A DNA stretch of 64,000 nucleotides. Source: Klebsormidium nitens (taxonomy: Eukaryota > Streptophyta > Klebsormidiophyceae > Klebsormidiales > Klebsormidiaceae). Positions 12,901 through 25,400 of this stretch are shown here, in pieces. The stretch is taken from assembly GCA_000708835.1 (NCBI GenBank), contig DF237077.1, forward strand, positions 1 through 64,000, written 5' to 3'. A program made the translations under genes and the position numbers. Below the pieces are notes generated by a model, which saw only the letters and a list, made by a program, of their open reading frames with translations, was not told the origin of the DNA and searched no databases. Positions within the stretch are counted from its first letter, which is position 1; each line of letters opens with the position of its first letter.

Positions 12901-13256
12901 AAGGTGAGGCCTTCGGAAAGATCTTAGGATCCTCATACACACATGCATGTTGAATTTGTCGCTGCAAACCGCTCTTGTTCTGTTTGTTTTGCACAAGATT
13001 ACTCCGTTTTGACATCCAATCAGCCCTCTTTCAGCCACGGCACAAAAGTGAAAAAGGCCAATACGTGTGTGCTTCTTCTCGATTGCAGGCGTTCTACGTT
13101 CCTGAAACCGAGTTCCTACATTGGGCGAGAACGCACCCAGAGTATAGCAAGGCACAGATCGTGGCCATTGTCAACCTCGTTGCGACAATGAACAACTGGA
13201 AACGGAAGACACGAGTTGACCTTGTTGAGAAGATTGAGTCTGGCGAACTTGGATGA
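3930..13256 (+). CDS. VPS50: VPS50/syndetin (CCDC132 family), EARP complex subunit
   Basis: Eighteen exons join without a phase conflict: 3930-4010, 4461-4646, 4875-5003, 5151-5240, 5427-5654, 5872-5994, 6140-6312, 6554-6683, 6917-7324, 7555-7770, 8097-8445, 8999-9230, 9829-9992, 10935-11125, 11646-11842, 12281-12416, 12706-12903, 13089-13256. The product is 1132 aa, against about 960 in human and roughly 1100 in plants. Family landmarks are the N-terminal FDPILALLQELP and coiled-coil-forming VNEHLSKQ, the VKRKQILLDMLPIL helix, the acidic NEELLADYIDEDSQ, the LRSTLVRI and VESLVFLAEQF-like blocks, VKRCTNEGRALMSLDLQ, and the C-terminal FLHWARTHPEYSKAQ. VPS50 replaces VPS54 in the EARP tether, which works with VPS51-53 in recycling of endocytosed cargo. 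A low-complexity Ser/Pro/Gly insert is encoded by exons 9 and 11. Exons 12 and 14 are preceded by decoy copies of their own acceptor. Start: the first ATG after the TATA-like element; a downstream in-frame ATG at 4506 is possible. Confidence 0.93.
8620..8998 (+). repeat. Intronic tandem copies of the exon-12 acceptor and exon start (VPS50)
   Basis: Copies of CTGCAG followed by (N)GAGCAGTCAGCA-like sequence end their AG at 8719, 8853 and 8998, giving spacings of 134 and 145 bases. Only the last is the acceptor used in the model. The stretches between them also align: CGATACGCCCC and a TCTCGAAG/AAAGAGCGA block recur. The first decoy would read on in the correct phase for about 35 codons before a stop; the second hits a stop sooner. 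Confidence 0.75.
10281..10960 (+). repeat. Five-unit intronic array of the exon-14 acceptor and exon start (VPS50)
   Basis: GCAGTGTT(G/T)A followed by CGGTCCACCCTGG-like sequence recurs with AG at 10290, 10449, 10618, 10790 and 10934, spacings 159, 169, 172 and 144. The last is the real acceptor of exon 14. A shared lead-in (GTGCTCTTGTTCCTTTGCTGACGTCATTCGG and variants) precedes most units. The decoys keep the acceptor and the first 20-30 exon bases, then diverge. Confidence 0.82.
11191..11270 (+). repeat. Dispersed repeat, copy A (in a VPS50 intron)
   Basis: AAAAACCCTAACC followed by a diverged CTGCACCCGAACCACC core and a CCAACCCCACCC tail. It matches the order of blocks in the copies at 35735, 52885, 60183 and 63762. 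Confidence 0.45.
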
Positions 13257-15858
13257 AAAGCAGACTAAACGAGGGGAGCTTTAAAGACGTGCAAGGTTCT
13301 CCATCCATCTTAAGCAATCTGGAAACGATTAACTTGATCATGCATGTAAGCTGCGCTGTAATGAATGCTCGTTTGGGCAAGGCTGGCCTTCGTTGTTTGT
13401 GCGCACCATCGAATGCAGGAATGTAAATACGTGAGTATCTTGGGTTTGATAGTACCTACAGCTGTTTGCGTCAAAATTGCCATCGCGGCGTCGATCAAAA
13501 GTTTTCAGTCCCCGATCATGAACTCGCAAGTCTGGTGCAAGTCTGGTTCCAGATCCTGAAAGGCTGCGTCATCCAATCCTGCACTCGCACGGCTGCAATC
13601 TCCGAGTTGACGTGACACTGCCGCAGGCTTTCAGGATCAGGAACCGGACTCGCAAGTCACTTTCGATCGATGCCGCGATGGCAAGGGACGCAAACAGCTG
13701 TTTCTAACATTGCATACGGAATCGAAGGATATACTGGAAGCCACCACCACAAACTCGATGATCGCGTTTTCGCAAGTGATCCGACATTCGGACGTGGTGC
13801 CTCTGAGTGACTCTAGTCTCTACCATTCTCCGATCATCTGGAAGTTTGCGGGTGCACGGGCTCAGTCAAACATACTGATAACTTTCCATGGCGATGGCTG
13901 ATGGACACCATCCCAAGTAGCGTACACGGACGGGTGACACACTATGCCTCGAATTTGTCGCTTCATCGAGTTGGAAGATCAATTACAGCAATGGGAGCGC
14001 GCCAAACGGGAGCATTTGTGGCGACGTCGGAGGCCCAACCCCTGTGCCTCGCTTAGTTGCCGTCATTACTTAAATGACTGAGAAACAATTGATGGTCCAG
14101 GTCCTAGGTCGAGCTTGCACCTCAAAGCGGCCAGATCCTCGTACTAAAAGTAAGCCTCCAAAGTCAGGACATTGATCCCTCCAGGCCAATCCAGGCTTTT
14201 TGGAGGCCACGTTTTGTTTTGTATTCTTTCGAGCTAAGATGAACAGCATTGCTGAAAGTACCGGTAATCCTTTAACAAGATCGAAGAGCACTCAATCAAA
14301 TACTCTAGCAGAAAACGCACATGCAACAAATGTCCGTTTTCTCTAGTGGTCTTGGACTAACAGTGAATGGCATTCATAACCATACCAGAACCACCTTGAG
14401 TGTCTGAGAACTTGTCCTCCGGCGCTAGCCTCTGGCCCACTGAGGTGGGTCCTTTAATACCTATGGAGGACGAGACCGTACTCCTCTATTATGACGTCGC
14501 ATGCGCAGAGCTCTCACTCCGGGCATCTTTTGCCATAAGAACGGCCGGTACGGTCCTCCGGGGCTCCTAAGTGTTGGCCCCGGGCCTTCTGGCTGTGCCT
14601 AGTACCTACCCTGGTTACCTAGCCAGGTAGGCTGCATTTTGAACCGGGCCGCCACGATCACGCATGCAGGGCCGGGTGGGCCCGGGTGGGCGGCGTAGTC
14701 TGGCGAGGGCAACACTGCGCGCGCGTGGGAGCTGAAATTCGTTAGTTCCCGTGAACTTTTCAATACAGGCTTCAACCGTCGATTCGGACATTCTGAAAAC
14801 TCTCGGGCGCGATTGCTGAAGTCGGTTGTTTGATGGAGCCCCTTCCGACCTTTATACCTACTGCAGCCAGTATGGAAGGTATCAGCCCAGCCTAGGACTA
14901 ATAAGAGTATGAAGCAGCAACAGTCATAGGAACCCTGAAGAGGCTACCGTACTGAAAGAGAGTACCTTAAAGATGTAGTAACCATGCGCCGCTGCGCCTT
15001 GCCAGGCAATGGTCAGCGCAGTTTCCGGGCTGGTCAGCTCTGGTCACCGCTGTTGCAGACTCCCAAAGCTTCTACCTAATTGCATAAAGTGTACTGAACT
15101 AGCCCAGTATCATTAAGCGAAATACCGTACCGTACTTGGGTTGTGGAGCATATGTACGCTCAGGCTCAGAGCACTGAGCAGCCCGTCAAATGCCTGAGAC
15201 CGATTCGAAAGTTCGGCAGTGAAAAAAGCGTGCGTGGCTCCAGCTGTCCAAAGTGCATTGGCCAATCGTCGTGGCAGCCCAACGCAGCTGCCGGCAGCGA
15301 TGCCTGTGGAAGTAGGTACACTCGCAGATCGACCTACCTCTCATTATGATTTTGTCCTTTTTGGAATCAATTATCACATGGAAAAGCAAGTACTGGCACG
15401 GCTGGTGTTGACATGGCTTAGTCCTGATATTCGTAAAGCGCTTTTCATCGCCCAACCAGCCTGTTGCCGTAATGCCGAGCAATCCATTGGGCCAAACCAT
15501 ATGATATCTCGTTGGCGTGATGATTGCGCCTTCTTGGGAAGGTGTCGAAGGTTGGGTTGTTCGTGCGTCTCCCCTACTGCTGGAGCAAACAAAACCAAGA
15601 GCACAAGGGGCTGTTCCTTGAATATCTGGTGACGAGATGACTGTATGGTGGTTGGGCTTTGCCTAAGCGGCACGGCATTGATGGGAACATCTGCACTCCG
15701 TTGGCGCAGTGATCCGATCTGGCGTAACGTTCCGCAAAGGCCCTCCCCGCAGGGGCCTTTGAAGCGGGAATGTCGCACAATGCCAGAAGGCTGATGTCAA
15801 AAGTGTGAACGAACGTTGCTTCTTTGGTCGTGCAAAACGTGCTTGATGTGGAATCACT
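13257..15858. other. Gene-free region between VPS50 and the kinase gene
   Basis: No exon-like frame with splice sites and GC-ending codons was found. It holds a long imperfect inverted repeat (13458-13701). From about 14360 to 15130 there are many TACCTA/GTACC words and short GC palindromes. The last few hundred bases must contain the kinase promoter. Confidence 0.5.
13458..13701. repeat. Long imperfect inverted repeat
   Basis: The left arm (13458-13570) and the right arm (13622-13701) are reverse complements over most of their length. The outer ends ACAGCTGTTTGCGTC match fully and the inner ends GATCCTGAAAG(G/C)CTGCG match with one difference. The left arm carries about 30 extra bases. The loop is about 51 bases. 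This fits a fold-back element or a hairpin-RNA locus just downstream of VPS50. Confidence 0.7.
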
Positions 15859-18800
15859 ATGGCCGAGGCATTAGACGCGTCTCCCCGATCCAAGGCGGGC
15901 TGGTTGGCACGACTGGTCAAGAGAGGGGCAGGGGCAGCTGCCACAAGCAGCCAGGCCCTTCCCCCCCTAGAGCAAAAGGCGTCGCCAAAGGGATCCAAGA
16001 AGGATTCAGTCAGGTGAGGCAATGCCACGGGGGCGCAACCCATAGCAGGCAATAGGCACTTCACAACAGACATGCATGCGAGCATGTGATTGGAGAGGAC
16101 ATCCAAATATTGGGGATATACTGAGCGCACCCTGCATTCCCAAAGCCGTAGTTATACAAAGCACAATACTTGTTTCAGCAACTCGCGGCGAGAATGCTAC
16201 GTGCCTCCAACGGGCAGAGAGAACTTTGACCCACTGAGTCTCTCGTTCTGCCTCTCTATGAATGGATATTGAGGGTGGGACGTCCTGTCTGACCGATGTG
16301 CAGCGGAGTGGCTGACATTCGGGCAGGCAGTTTCACGTCCACCGCGGGCGGGTTGGCAGACAAGCAAGCGCCAGCCAAGCAGGCAGCCAAGCAGCAATTG
16401 AGGAGCACCAAGTCTATGACCTCAGGAGCATCTGTGAGTTGTCCAGGCTCGCAATGTCTTGCAAACCTTCTGAGCCGGCATTAGACGTCATAACCCAGTA
16501 TCTTCCGTGCAAAAAGATAGGGTCATAGATCTAGGGAAGGAAGAGGGATCTTGAAATGAACCTGTCTAGATGGAGCGTGATCATAGCAGTAGTGAGCAGG
16601 CGAAACGTGCCCTCCATCTCATGGATCTAACCCTGCTTTTCTAGATGAGACCTGTACCTCAACGTTGGAAGCTGGGTAGCACGAAATCCTGCTGGCAAGC
16701 TGCCCAGTTCGTTTCTTACTTGTGCACGTTGCACAATTGCTGCAGGGGGGTATGCTGGGCGACTGTGCAAGTGGGTCATGGCACAGCATCACCGAATTCG
16801 CGAGCAGAAAGGAGATTGGGCGAGGCCGGTACGTACAAGTTATTTTTTTTTCTGTTCAAGTGACATCACGTCTAAAGCATCAAACCTGATGCCTTTCAAC
16901 TGAGACATGGATAGCAAACGCAAAATGCACAATTGCCCAGAGGCCGCTAGGGTCAGTTCTCGACAACGCCAACTCTATGGCGTGGATCCAATCGCCAAGC
17001 AGAAGCACGACCTTAGAGTTAGTTTTGCTGACGTCATCGTGGGAATGTGGTGCAGAAACTGCATCATCCTGTCTGCGGTGTGCACCAAGACCAAGATGAA
17101 GGTGGCCATCAAGGCGTATGACAAGAAGCAGCTGACGCCCAACAGCCAGACACACATTAAACGCGAGGCCACCCTGCTCAAGCCCATCAAGTGAGCGCCA
17201 GCGTCTTCCCTGCCAACCCAACTGGCGGAGGTCGTTGTCTGGCATATGACGAGCTGCAATTCAACGAGTGTGTGGCAATCGAGAGGGTTGAATCAGAGGA
17301 GTCGGCAAGGGGAGCACTTCGCCAAGTTGTGTAACCTCGAGAGAGTTTGCATCTAGTCATTTGTTCACAGAGTCTGGCGCCTTGCTTGGGAATTTTCCGA
17401 CTTCCTTCCCTCCTTTAACGGTTACTTTGTTGTTAGGGCCTGCATTCCTGGAAACCGAGCCTTCCGTCTTTCCCTGCGGCATCCGCACGTTGCTTCGCCT
17501 ATTCTCGAACGTCCGTTTGCGTGGCAGCGAGTTCCGAGGTCTGCTTAGGAGTTACTCAGTCATTTCCCGCCTCCCACCCGCAGGCACCCGTCGATCTGCC
17601 AATTCTACGGGGCCTTCGAGGACGCGACGTTCATCTACATCGTGATGGAGCTGTGCAGCCGTGGCGATCTGATGGAGATGCTGGTCGGCGAGTACGGCGT
17701 CGGGAAGCTGTCCGAAGAGCGCGCCGTCCAAATGGTCATGGTCCCGCTGCTCTCCGCGCTCAAGGCCAGCCACGCGCTCGGGGTCGTGCACAGGTGAGCG
17801 CGCGCGCGCGTGGATGGACCCCAGTCAACTTGGGAACGTGAAGTTGCATCAGTTACAACTTCAGGTTTAGAGCATGCTGAGTCTAGTGCGCTTGAACAGG
17901 GATGACGTCTAGATGTAGGGGATGACGTTGACATGAAGGAAATGACGTCTACATTGAGCAGAATGGCTGCGGCTTCGCGGAGCAAACGAGGCGCTTCTCT
18001 TCCCACGGATTGACCATTTGGTTTCAAAACTATTGATAAAGAAAGATCGTAAAATAATGCGACGACAGACTGGCCGTTAAGCAGAAGAGTCCTTTTCCTC
18101 TTCAGTAACGCAAGGTGAAAACCACCCCTCAACACGAAGGCGGACAGCTACGACACAAGTCGTAAAGCATCAGAACATACAACTGCAGGGACATCAAGCC
18201 GGAGAACTTGTTTTTAGACTCGGAGGGCAACGTGAAGCTGGGCGACTTCGGGCTGGCGATCGACCAGAGCAAGGAGCGGCCCAAGAGCCGCATCGGCACG
18301 CTGGACTACATGGCGCCCGAGATCTTCCTCAAGTCGTGGCAGTACGAACAGTTCGGCAGCTCCGACCCGAGCGCCAAGTACGACGAAATGGTGGACATCT
18401 GGTGAGGTTCGGCGCGGCGCCTTTTTGTCGCCCTTTGAGCGTGCCTTTTTGCGGTCCGTCTGAGCGCTCTGCTTTGTATCACAGTTTAGGGTGACCTCTT
18501 CGATATCATAGGCTAATCTTGTGTCTCAAGTAAAGCACAAGAAGCCCCGGAGTTCCTCATAGCATCTGTTAGAACCAGACTTTGCCGCAGGTGCAGGAGA
18601 CACTCGCCGCAGGAAGAATTCAAGCAGAACTCTAATAGTTGTGCTCAGGAGCGGTGAAGAATCTCGACTGCTTCAATTCTCCGAACTATTCAGACAGCTT
18701 CGATGAAGAATCGTCCAGTAAGCCTTCGTCTCTTTGCAGGGCATGCGGCGTGCTGGCGTATGAGGTGACGGCGGGCGAGGCCCCGTTCGACGCGGCGAAG

Positions 18801-20942
18801 CACGGCAAAGAGACGCGCGAGCTGATCCTGTACCACGAGGTGCCCATCAAGGGCAAGGCCTTCCCGCCGGGGGCCAGCAAGGAGTGGCTCGACTTCATCA
18901 AGATCGTAAGAGGCGCTCGCTCTGACATGACCCTTTTCCGACTGTACAACTTCTTGGAAGGGATGACTTCAACCAGATTAAGAGCTGAATGACATTGAAA
19001 AGGAGAAACGCGACCGCTGTTTTTGCCAATCTGAATGTGGAAAAACAGAACCTCTCAGAAAACGGGTCTAGAGAACCTACTCTCCAAGACCGACACCTGC
19101 GTGTAATATCATCTTTGCACAACCAAAAAGTCCAACCCGAGTCGAGCACCAGCACGCTCGAAGTTCTGTTGAGTCGTCTGCAACCGTCTACCTTCATGCT
19201 CACACTAAACTAACACTCGCCTCCCGCCTTCGTCCTCCAGACATTGCAGAAGAAGCCCGAGCTGCGCCGTTCCGCAGAGGAGTTGCTGCACCACCCGTGG
19301 ATCTTGAAGCACTCCAAGAGCGCGGCGCCCGCCGCGCCGCCGCCGCGGCCGCTCGTGCTGGACCCTATTGCGAGCAGCCCACCGTCCAGCCAGCCCTCCA
19401 GCCCGACCGCCGCGGCCGCGTCCGCGGCTGCGAGCGCACCCACCAGCCCGAGCACGCCCTCCGCGGCGCACTCGGTGTCGCGCTTTGCCAAGGAGTCAGT
19501 TGGTGAGCAAACGGGCTCTTTACTAGAGGAGATTGCGACAAATCCTGCGAATATTCCGCCCGCCACTTCTTTCGTCGCAACTGTGTCAAATGCGACTGAG
19601 CATAACTTTAGGGCCACAACGAACAGTACTATTCGTTCAGCGAGGGAACGTATCGACGGGCATGCCGATCAAGTCATCCGCGGAAGTGCTTTTGGAACAG
19701 GGAAAGACAGCCGTAGACATCTGGTCAACGACAGTTCTATGATATCCCACAAAGGATCTGTTGACAAGAAGATTGCCCCAGTCGCAAACGTGTGCGGTTT
19801 CTTTGCGTGCAGGGACGACGTCGTTGAATGGCCGGTCGACGAAGCCGTCCGTTTTGAGCATCAGCATCGAGTCCGAGGACGCTAGCCGCGACAGCGGCGG
19901 CAGCCAGCCGGGGAGCCCTCTCAGCAGCGGACCCAGCAGCCCCCTCGGCAGCCCACTCGGCAGCCAAAAGGCGCGCAAGAGCGCGCTCGGCCGAGTCAAG
20001 GTGAGCGCAGAACGAGGGATACCCGTTTTTTCTTTTCCTCGTACACCTTGAGAGTCTCTGCTCCAATATTTAACGCTTCTTCTCGGACCCTCTCTTAAAA
20101 GTTGCGGTCGCACTTTGCGCCACAAGCTTTTGCCTTCAGTTTGACGTGGATACTTGGTAAGCGGGCTTCTGTTCCTGAGGTCGTCAAAGATCCTTTTTCT
20201 GGTCTCCAGATTCCCATTCAACTCAGGGTGGAGTACATTTGGTCACCCTAAGCAAGGATTAGGTCAAGTCTGCTATTTCCTGTACCTGCCAAAGGGCGCG
20301 TTCTTATAGTCATCGAAGCCCATCATACTTGAGGTGTCCCCTTTTTGTGACACGTGTCTTCTGGCTTGTTGCAGACGGCCAACCTGGACATGACGCCCAA
20401 GTTCCAGCCCTCCACGCCCACCCAGATTAACACGCAACGCGGCAACAGTCAGTTCTCTGCCTTTGACAAGGCGCTCGAGCAGGCAGAAAAGTGAGCGGCC
20501 CTCTCGCTCCTCCTGTTTCCGAGCCTCCCTCATCTCCCGAGAACATGATGCTTTCAGCAGTGAGGTCACTGTTTTCAAGATGCTTCTTCTTTGTGATCCT
20601 TTCCGTCTTCTGAAACTTTTCTCACAAGTATGAGCGTCAAACAAGGAAATCGCATATGCGTTGTCTAGCTCTCCTCTGGGTGCCTGGTTTTCACGAGATA
20701 AAGTCTCGCGAAGGGAAGATTCAGGCACGAATGGCGGCTCATCCACGGAATCTGGTTGAAGCCCAACATTCTCAACGATCTTGCAACGGCTAAGATTGCG
20801 CGGATGGTGCAGGCCGTGGGCGATTGACGGCAACGACTCGCCCGTGAGTTCGCTGCCCAACAGCCCCGTGACCAAGGTCCGGAAAGAGCCCCCCCACTGG
20901 CAACGGAGCTCGTGGAACGGCGACAAGGCTGCCGACGAATAG
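15859..20942 (+). CDS. Aurora-like serine/threonine protein kinase with low-complexity tails
   Basis: Eleven exons close in phase: 15859-16013, 16304-16433, 16746-16828, 17056-17190, 17584-17793, 18189-18401, 18740-18905, 19241-19502, 19813-20000, 20375-20490, 20813-20942, giving 595 aa. Residues 1-95 are basic and Ala/Lys-rich. The kinase domain runs from about residue 112 to 400: VAIK Lys at 142, HRDIKPEN around 237-244, DFG at 257-259, and the activation segment [11 protein letters not shown] ending at 282. Its last helix contains [19 protein letters not shown] and HPWI resemble the Aurora group, although CaMK-like kinases share some of this. The glycine loop is unusual: across the exon 3/4 junction it reads GRGRNC, lacking the third glycine of GxGxxG. 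The C-terminal 190 residues are Ala/Ser/Pro-rich with SP motifs ([15 protein letters not shown]) that could be phosphorylated. Start: the first ATG, giving a phase-correct exon 1. Substrate and role are unknown. Confidence 0.88.
17901..17960 (+). repeat. Three 20-bp tandem units each with ATGACGT
   Basis: ATGACGT(C/T) occurs at the same position in three consecutive 20-base units starting at 17901, 17921 and 17941, inside the kinase intron between exons 5 and 6. TGACG is the core of bZIP (as-1/CRE-like) sites, so the array could be an intronic enhancer, but this is inference. Confidence 0.6.
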
Positions 20943-22449
20943 CATGCTCACCCGAGCACTTGCATCAAGCATTTAATGCGAAGTCTGTTAAGTTTGGGTA
21001 CGGACAGAATTGATTATTAGGTATAGTGGGTCCTAGGCTTAGACAGCTGGCACAGGCTTAAACGCCGGCACAGCGCGGCGCTTTCAGGTGTTGCACGAGC
21101 AGAAAGCGCGCGCCGCGTCTCTGTGGGGGATCCCTCGTGTTGATTGCATTAGGTACAGTCTGCCTCGTAGCATTATCAATAAGGCCGTGTTGATGGTGCG
21201 TACCGGTTTGCGCGTACTGAGTAGCGGTGGTTCTTACATGGCCGCGCCTGTCAGGACCAATATTTGACTTCCGTTTCAGGGGCCAGGCTAGCAGGTCCAA
21301 AGCATTCTAGATAGACCGCGATCAGCGCGATATGGTTGAGATAGCGCGGGCAGCGAAAGTCTGTGACGCAGGCAGCGTCCGCTATTGATTAAAAACGAAC
21401 CGATAGCCTGCATTGGGCCGTCTAGCTCGTACGTTGTGTTTCCCTCCAATTGCAGAGAGCTGCAGTGTTTTACCGTTCCTTCTGGGTTTCGCAATCAATA
21501 TTGATCTTCCTGCTTTGAGTAGGTTAGATTCGATGCGACCAAAATGCATATACAGGTGTCCTCGTCCAGGCGGCCAATTAGACAACTTTCACAGTTGAGT
21601 GAGAACCATCGCCAGCAAAGCCCGCTCAGCGACAGGACATGTGTTCGTATGCAAGGTGTTCCTCTTAGATATCAGGCCGTCAAACTATGGGAGCAGATGG
21701 GGGAAGTCGGCCGCAGGATCGCGTAGAATAGTTACAGTGCAGAGTTTGCGAGTTACAACAGCTACTCGATCAGCTGCATGCTCCGTATGTCCCAAACTCA
21801 ATCAAACCAAACTTCCTCAAGTCTATAACGCAGCTGTTAGTACGTCCATAAAGACGACATTTACTAGCTGCATGGATCGTTGCGATAAGTACGCGGCCCG
21901 CGAGCCGACATGGCACATATCGCGTCAATTTTCGATCCGGCTATGTGCTTCAATGTACCTTTATTTGACGTGATTGCAAAAATTTGCATTAAGTAGCTAT
22001 GAACCATGGGCCACCATCTTATAAGTGGTATATAAGGAGACACGCACATACAGTTGCATGCGGCCCGTGCCAAGATTCGCTTCGTCCATGATCAGGCCTC
22101 GATCGAATTACAAGCAACTTGTTTGCTGCAATCTGGTGTCAAGACACGAGGCTGATCATTCGTCAACTAGGCTCGCCTCGCTGTACCAGTGCCTACATGG
22201 TCGAATGGTATGCTGGCAGGGGGTGTTGGTGCACGTACGATCTGCATAGACCATTTTTGCTAAGTCGGTCCGTCCTTCGATCCATAGCTATACATACTCG
22301 TCGCTGTGATCGAACATCAATTCGAACCCGCTGAAGCATAGCTTTATATCAAGCCAAGGTGTCCTAACTCGTACGCTTCATGCAGAATCGAGTCGGGCCC
22401 ACCGTATCCTCTGATTTCCAATTTGGAAACACCAAAGCCAACGACCTCT
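20943..22449. other. Gene-free region between convergent kinase and protease genes
   Basis: About 1.5 kb between the stop codons of two convergent genes. Open frames are short and AT-balanced without splice context. No RNA gene or element was recognised; it presumably holds both 3' UTRs. Confidence 0.5.
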
Positions 22450-25400
22450 TCATTTTAGGAGCTTGTCCGAGTCCACAACTTCAATGGGCTCTGGAACAGC
22501 CTCCTCCATCCCTGCTCGATCTTTATAATCCAGAACCGCGCGGAACTCGCCCCGCTGAACGGCCGCAAGTGATCCTCCGCAGAGCACCGCCGGAACCAGG
22601 TACAGCAGGGCGGGCTGGGCAGCACCGGAGAAGCTGTTGGCAACTGCAAGCAGAGCGAGAAAACGGCAATCAATCTCTTGAACAAAAAGGTGACCGTGGC
22701 AGCTGAATGAGCATTCTGACAAAGTGCGCTTCGAAAGGGAGCAAGCCATGCCACGGACGTCCGCCGGTACAAGGCGCAAACAATGTCGACTGAGATGCCA
22801 TCCAACAGGTGACAGCTACAACCGCACTCTTTCACTTAGCCACTCGTATCCGATCATCCCCACGTGTCAACATCGATGTCATCAGAACACCAGATCAAAG
22901 ACTCGATGTCGAGCGACAGGAAAGAAGCAAACCGCAGCCAACAAGGGTACAACGCCTTCTCACCAAAAGTTACGCCGAGTCCCACGCAATACGCAGCGAG
23001 GCACGTCCGGAAGTAGGTCTTATCGTCAATGCTGTCGAGCCACTCCCACCCGGAGGCCCCCTCCCGGTTGCTCGTACTAGCCTCACCGGTCCCCTCGTTT
23101 GAGTTCGAATTTCGATACCGGTCGAAGCGAAGGGCGAGCGCGATAAGCAGGCCGGGCACTGTTATGTCGCCCAGGCCGAGGATGGTAAAGCCGCGCCCCG
23201 AGGGCCCGGGGTTGAGCACCGGGAATTGGAGCATCATGGGGCTGCTCAGGAACGACTTGGATGTCGCGACCTGCACCAAGAAAGGGGCCCCGTCAAAGTT
23301 CGCGTCGAGGTAGGGTGGTCAAAGCTCGGGCCCGTTAGATGCAAAATTAACATGTTGCAGCGCCAGTCTGCGTTGCTTTAGGTGCGAACTTTACGGGATT
23401 TCGACGACGCACTGTACTCCCAGCCTTTACGGAACGTAATGAAAACCCCGTCGAAAACAACATGTTGTCCCTGCATTTAAGGCCCCCGAGCTGAGGTGCC
23501 GGGAAGAGTGGTACCCGAAGCAGAAGAGAGACAGTGACGGACGAGAGACTTTGTCGGAAAAGAAGCGGCATCAGATGTCAGCAAAGTCGTCAACCTAGGA
23601 CAGCGGTGACGCTCTAGAGCGACTGTGCCATACGTAGCCCTATCAAACAAGAAACAGATTCGGAGAGAAACAAAAGTACACGCATCGATCTGCATCAAGG
23701 CGCTTCACTGCCAGGTGCGCGGAAGCTTCAAAACTATAGCCGGTGACAGTAGGGCTTCAATGGTTATTTTCTAGAGATTCGGAAAGCACAAATTGTACTA
23801 GGGCCGATCGTTGGATCTTTCTTCATGAGAGCGAAGTGCGCGGTGAACGCAGGAAGCAGTCAAGAGAAGGTCAAAGAAACCCCTTTGAGCAGTTCTCTCT
23901 AAAGACCGCCTGCGAGGTGCGAGTGAAAATGACCGTCTCGCCTTGAGTTCACTCAACGCTGTCCTCGGACACAAGTGTGTTTTTCAGCATCCGCTCAATC
24001 TGAGTTCGCTTAGCCATAGATGCAGTTCTTTCTTTCGCACTGGTCAACGTTTCAAGTTCTGAATGGCTTCGCTTCCTTTGCTGACGCAGGGCTTTGCAAA
24101 TTCGACATTAAGAGCAGCTGGCAGACTGCTCCACGGAATGGGACTGCAACTGCTTTTCACGTCACAAGCGATGTCTCCGTTGGTCATTGCCTTCTCGAAG
24201 ATGCATGGTTCGATTCTGAAAGCTGGAAGCTTTCGAATTCAAGAGCTCACCGTCACCATGACATTGTCGCCGATCACTGACGGCGAACCGAACACCCAAA
24301 ACACGTCGTAACATAGGAGGCCGGCCAGCAATGCGGCCGCCGTCACGAAACTGCAGAAAGGTGGCGCGGGAAAAGTTTAAGAACGGGCGAGTCTATGTGC
24401 ACCCTCTAAAAATACTGCTTCAGTAGCAATGTTCTAAGGAGTCGAGATGAAAATGCTGATTGCGATGTGCAAGGCCCGCCTGATTCCCGACAGGATCGAA
24501 CGAGAACAGAAATGTCACTTTGTCAAGACCCCTGACTATTGACAACCTAGAAACGAAGCTTCTTTGCAAATCAAAACAGCCTTCGAGTCGTGCCTGTGCA
24601 GCCTGTGCAGGCAGTCCTTTGAGTCGAGATCCAGATTATGGAACTTCGAGCTACGATCCCCATCAAACAAAAGTCCGTTTTCCCTGAAGCTTACCTTCCG
24701 AGGGAGAGTGTCTGCAGGAGCTCAGAGACCAAGCATATGGCTATGAAGTTGTTGACACTGTACGGCGCGTCCGGAAACACGTTGATGACCGAGATTACAA
24801 TCCCAATCGCCGCTGCTAGAAAGTCCGTCGCTCGGACATCTGAGGTCACGGCCTCGCCTTGGTCTTGGATCAGCCACTTTGGGAAGGCTGGCAACAGGGG
24901 AAAGAACAAACAGCTCAGCCTTCAGTACTCTGAGCTCTGGACAAAAAATGAATGGTTAGACCTTGACAACAAGATGAAAGGGTAGACCTCGCTTTTTCGG
25001 ATCTTTCGTTTGCAGCGGCCACGTGTCGGATGCTGGCAAGGGACGGGGGAAGTCAGAAGCGCTGTCAAAAGATGGCTCTCATCGAACGCAGACCTGACAT
25101 GAAATTGACGCCTGGCAATACAGGACCTGATTTGAATTTAGTTGGCCTGTGCTTTGACTTATCTAAGATCCCAGAGTCTCCGCTATCGAAGCCTTGGGCC
25201 TCTCTCCACTGCTCCTCCTCACAGTAAACCCCGACTGCCGTTAAGAATCCCAGCAAAGAACCAGCGCTACTTCATGATCGGATCCTCTGGGGGATTGATA
25301 AAACGGGCACGAGTCTGATGCCTCACTTATGCTCGTCTTGATGGCGGCTAGTGGTTGCAAGAGTCGTGCGAGCGGCTCGCCAACGTTGCTCCCAACCGCG

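Noticed and set aside
25065-25256. Possible extra exon of the SPP-like protease (hydrophobic frame)
   Set aside because: The exons 25327-25562 and 24695-24887 join directly in phase and give a continuous match to the family, so no room remains for it.
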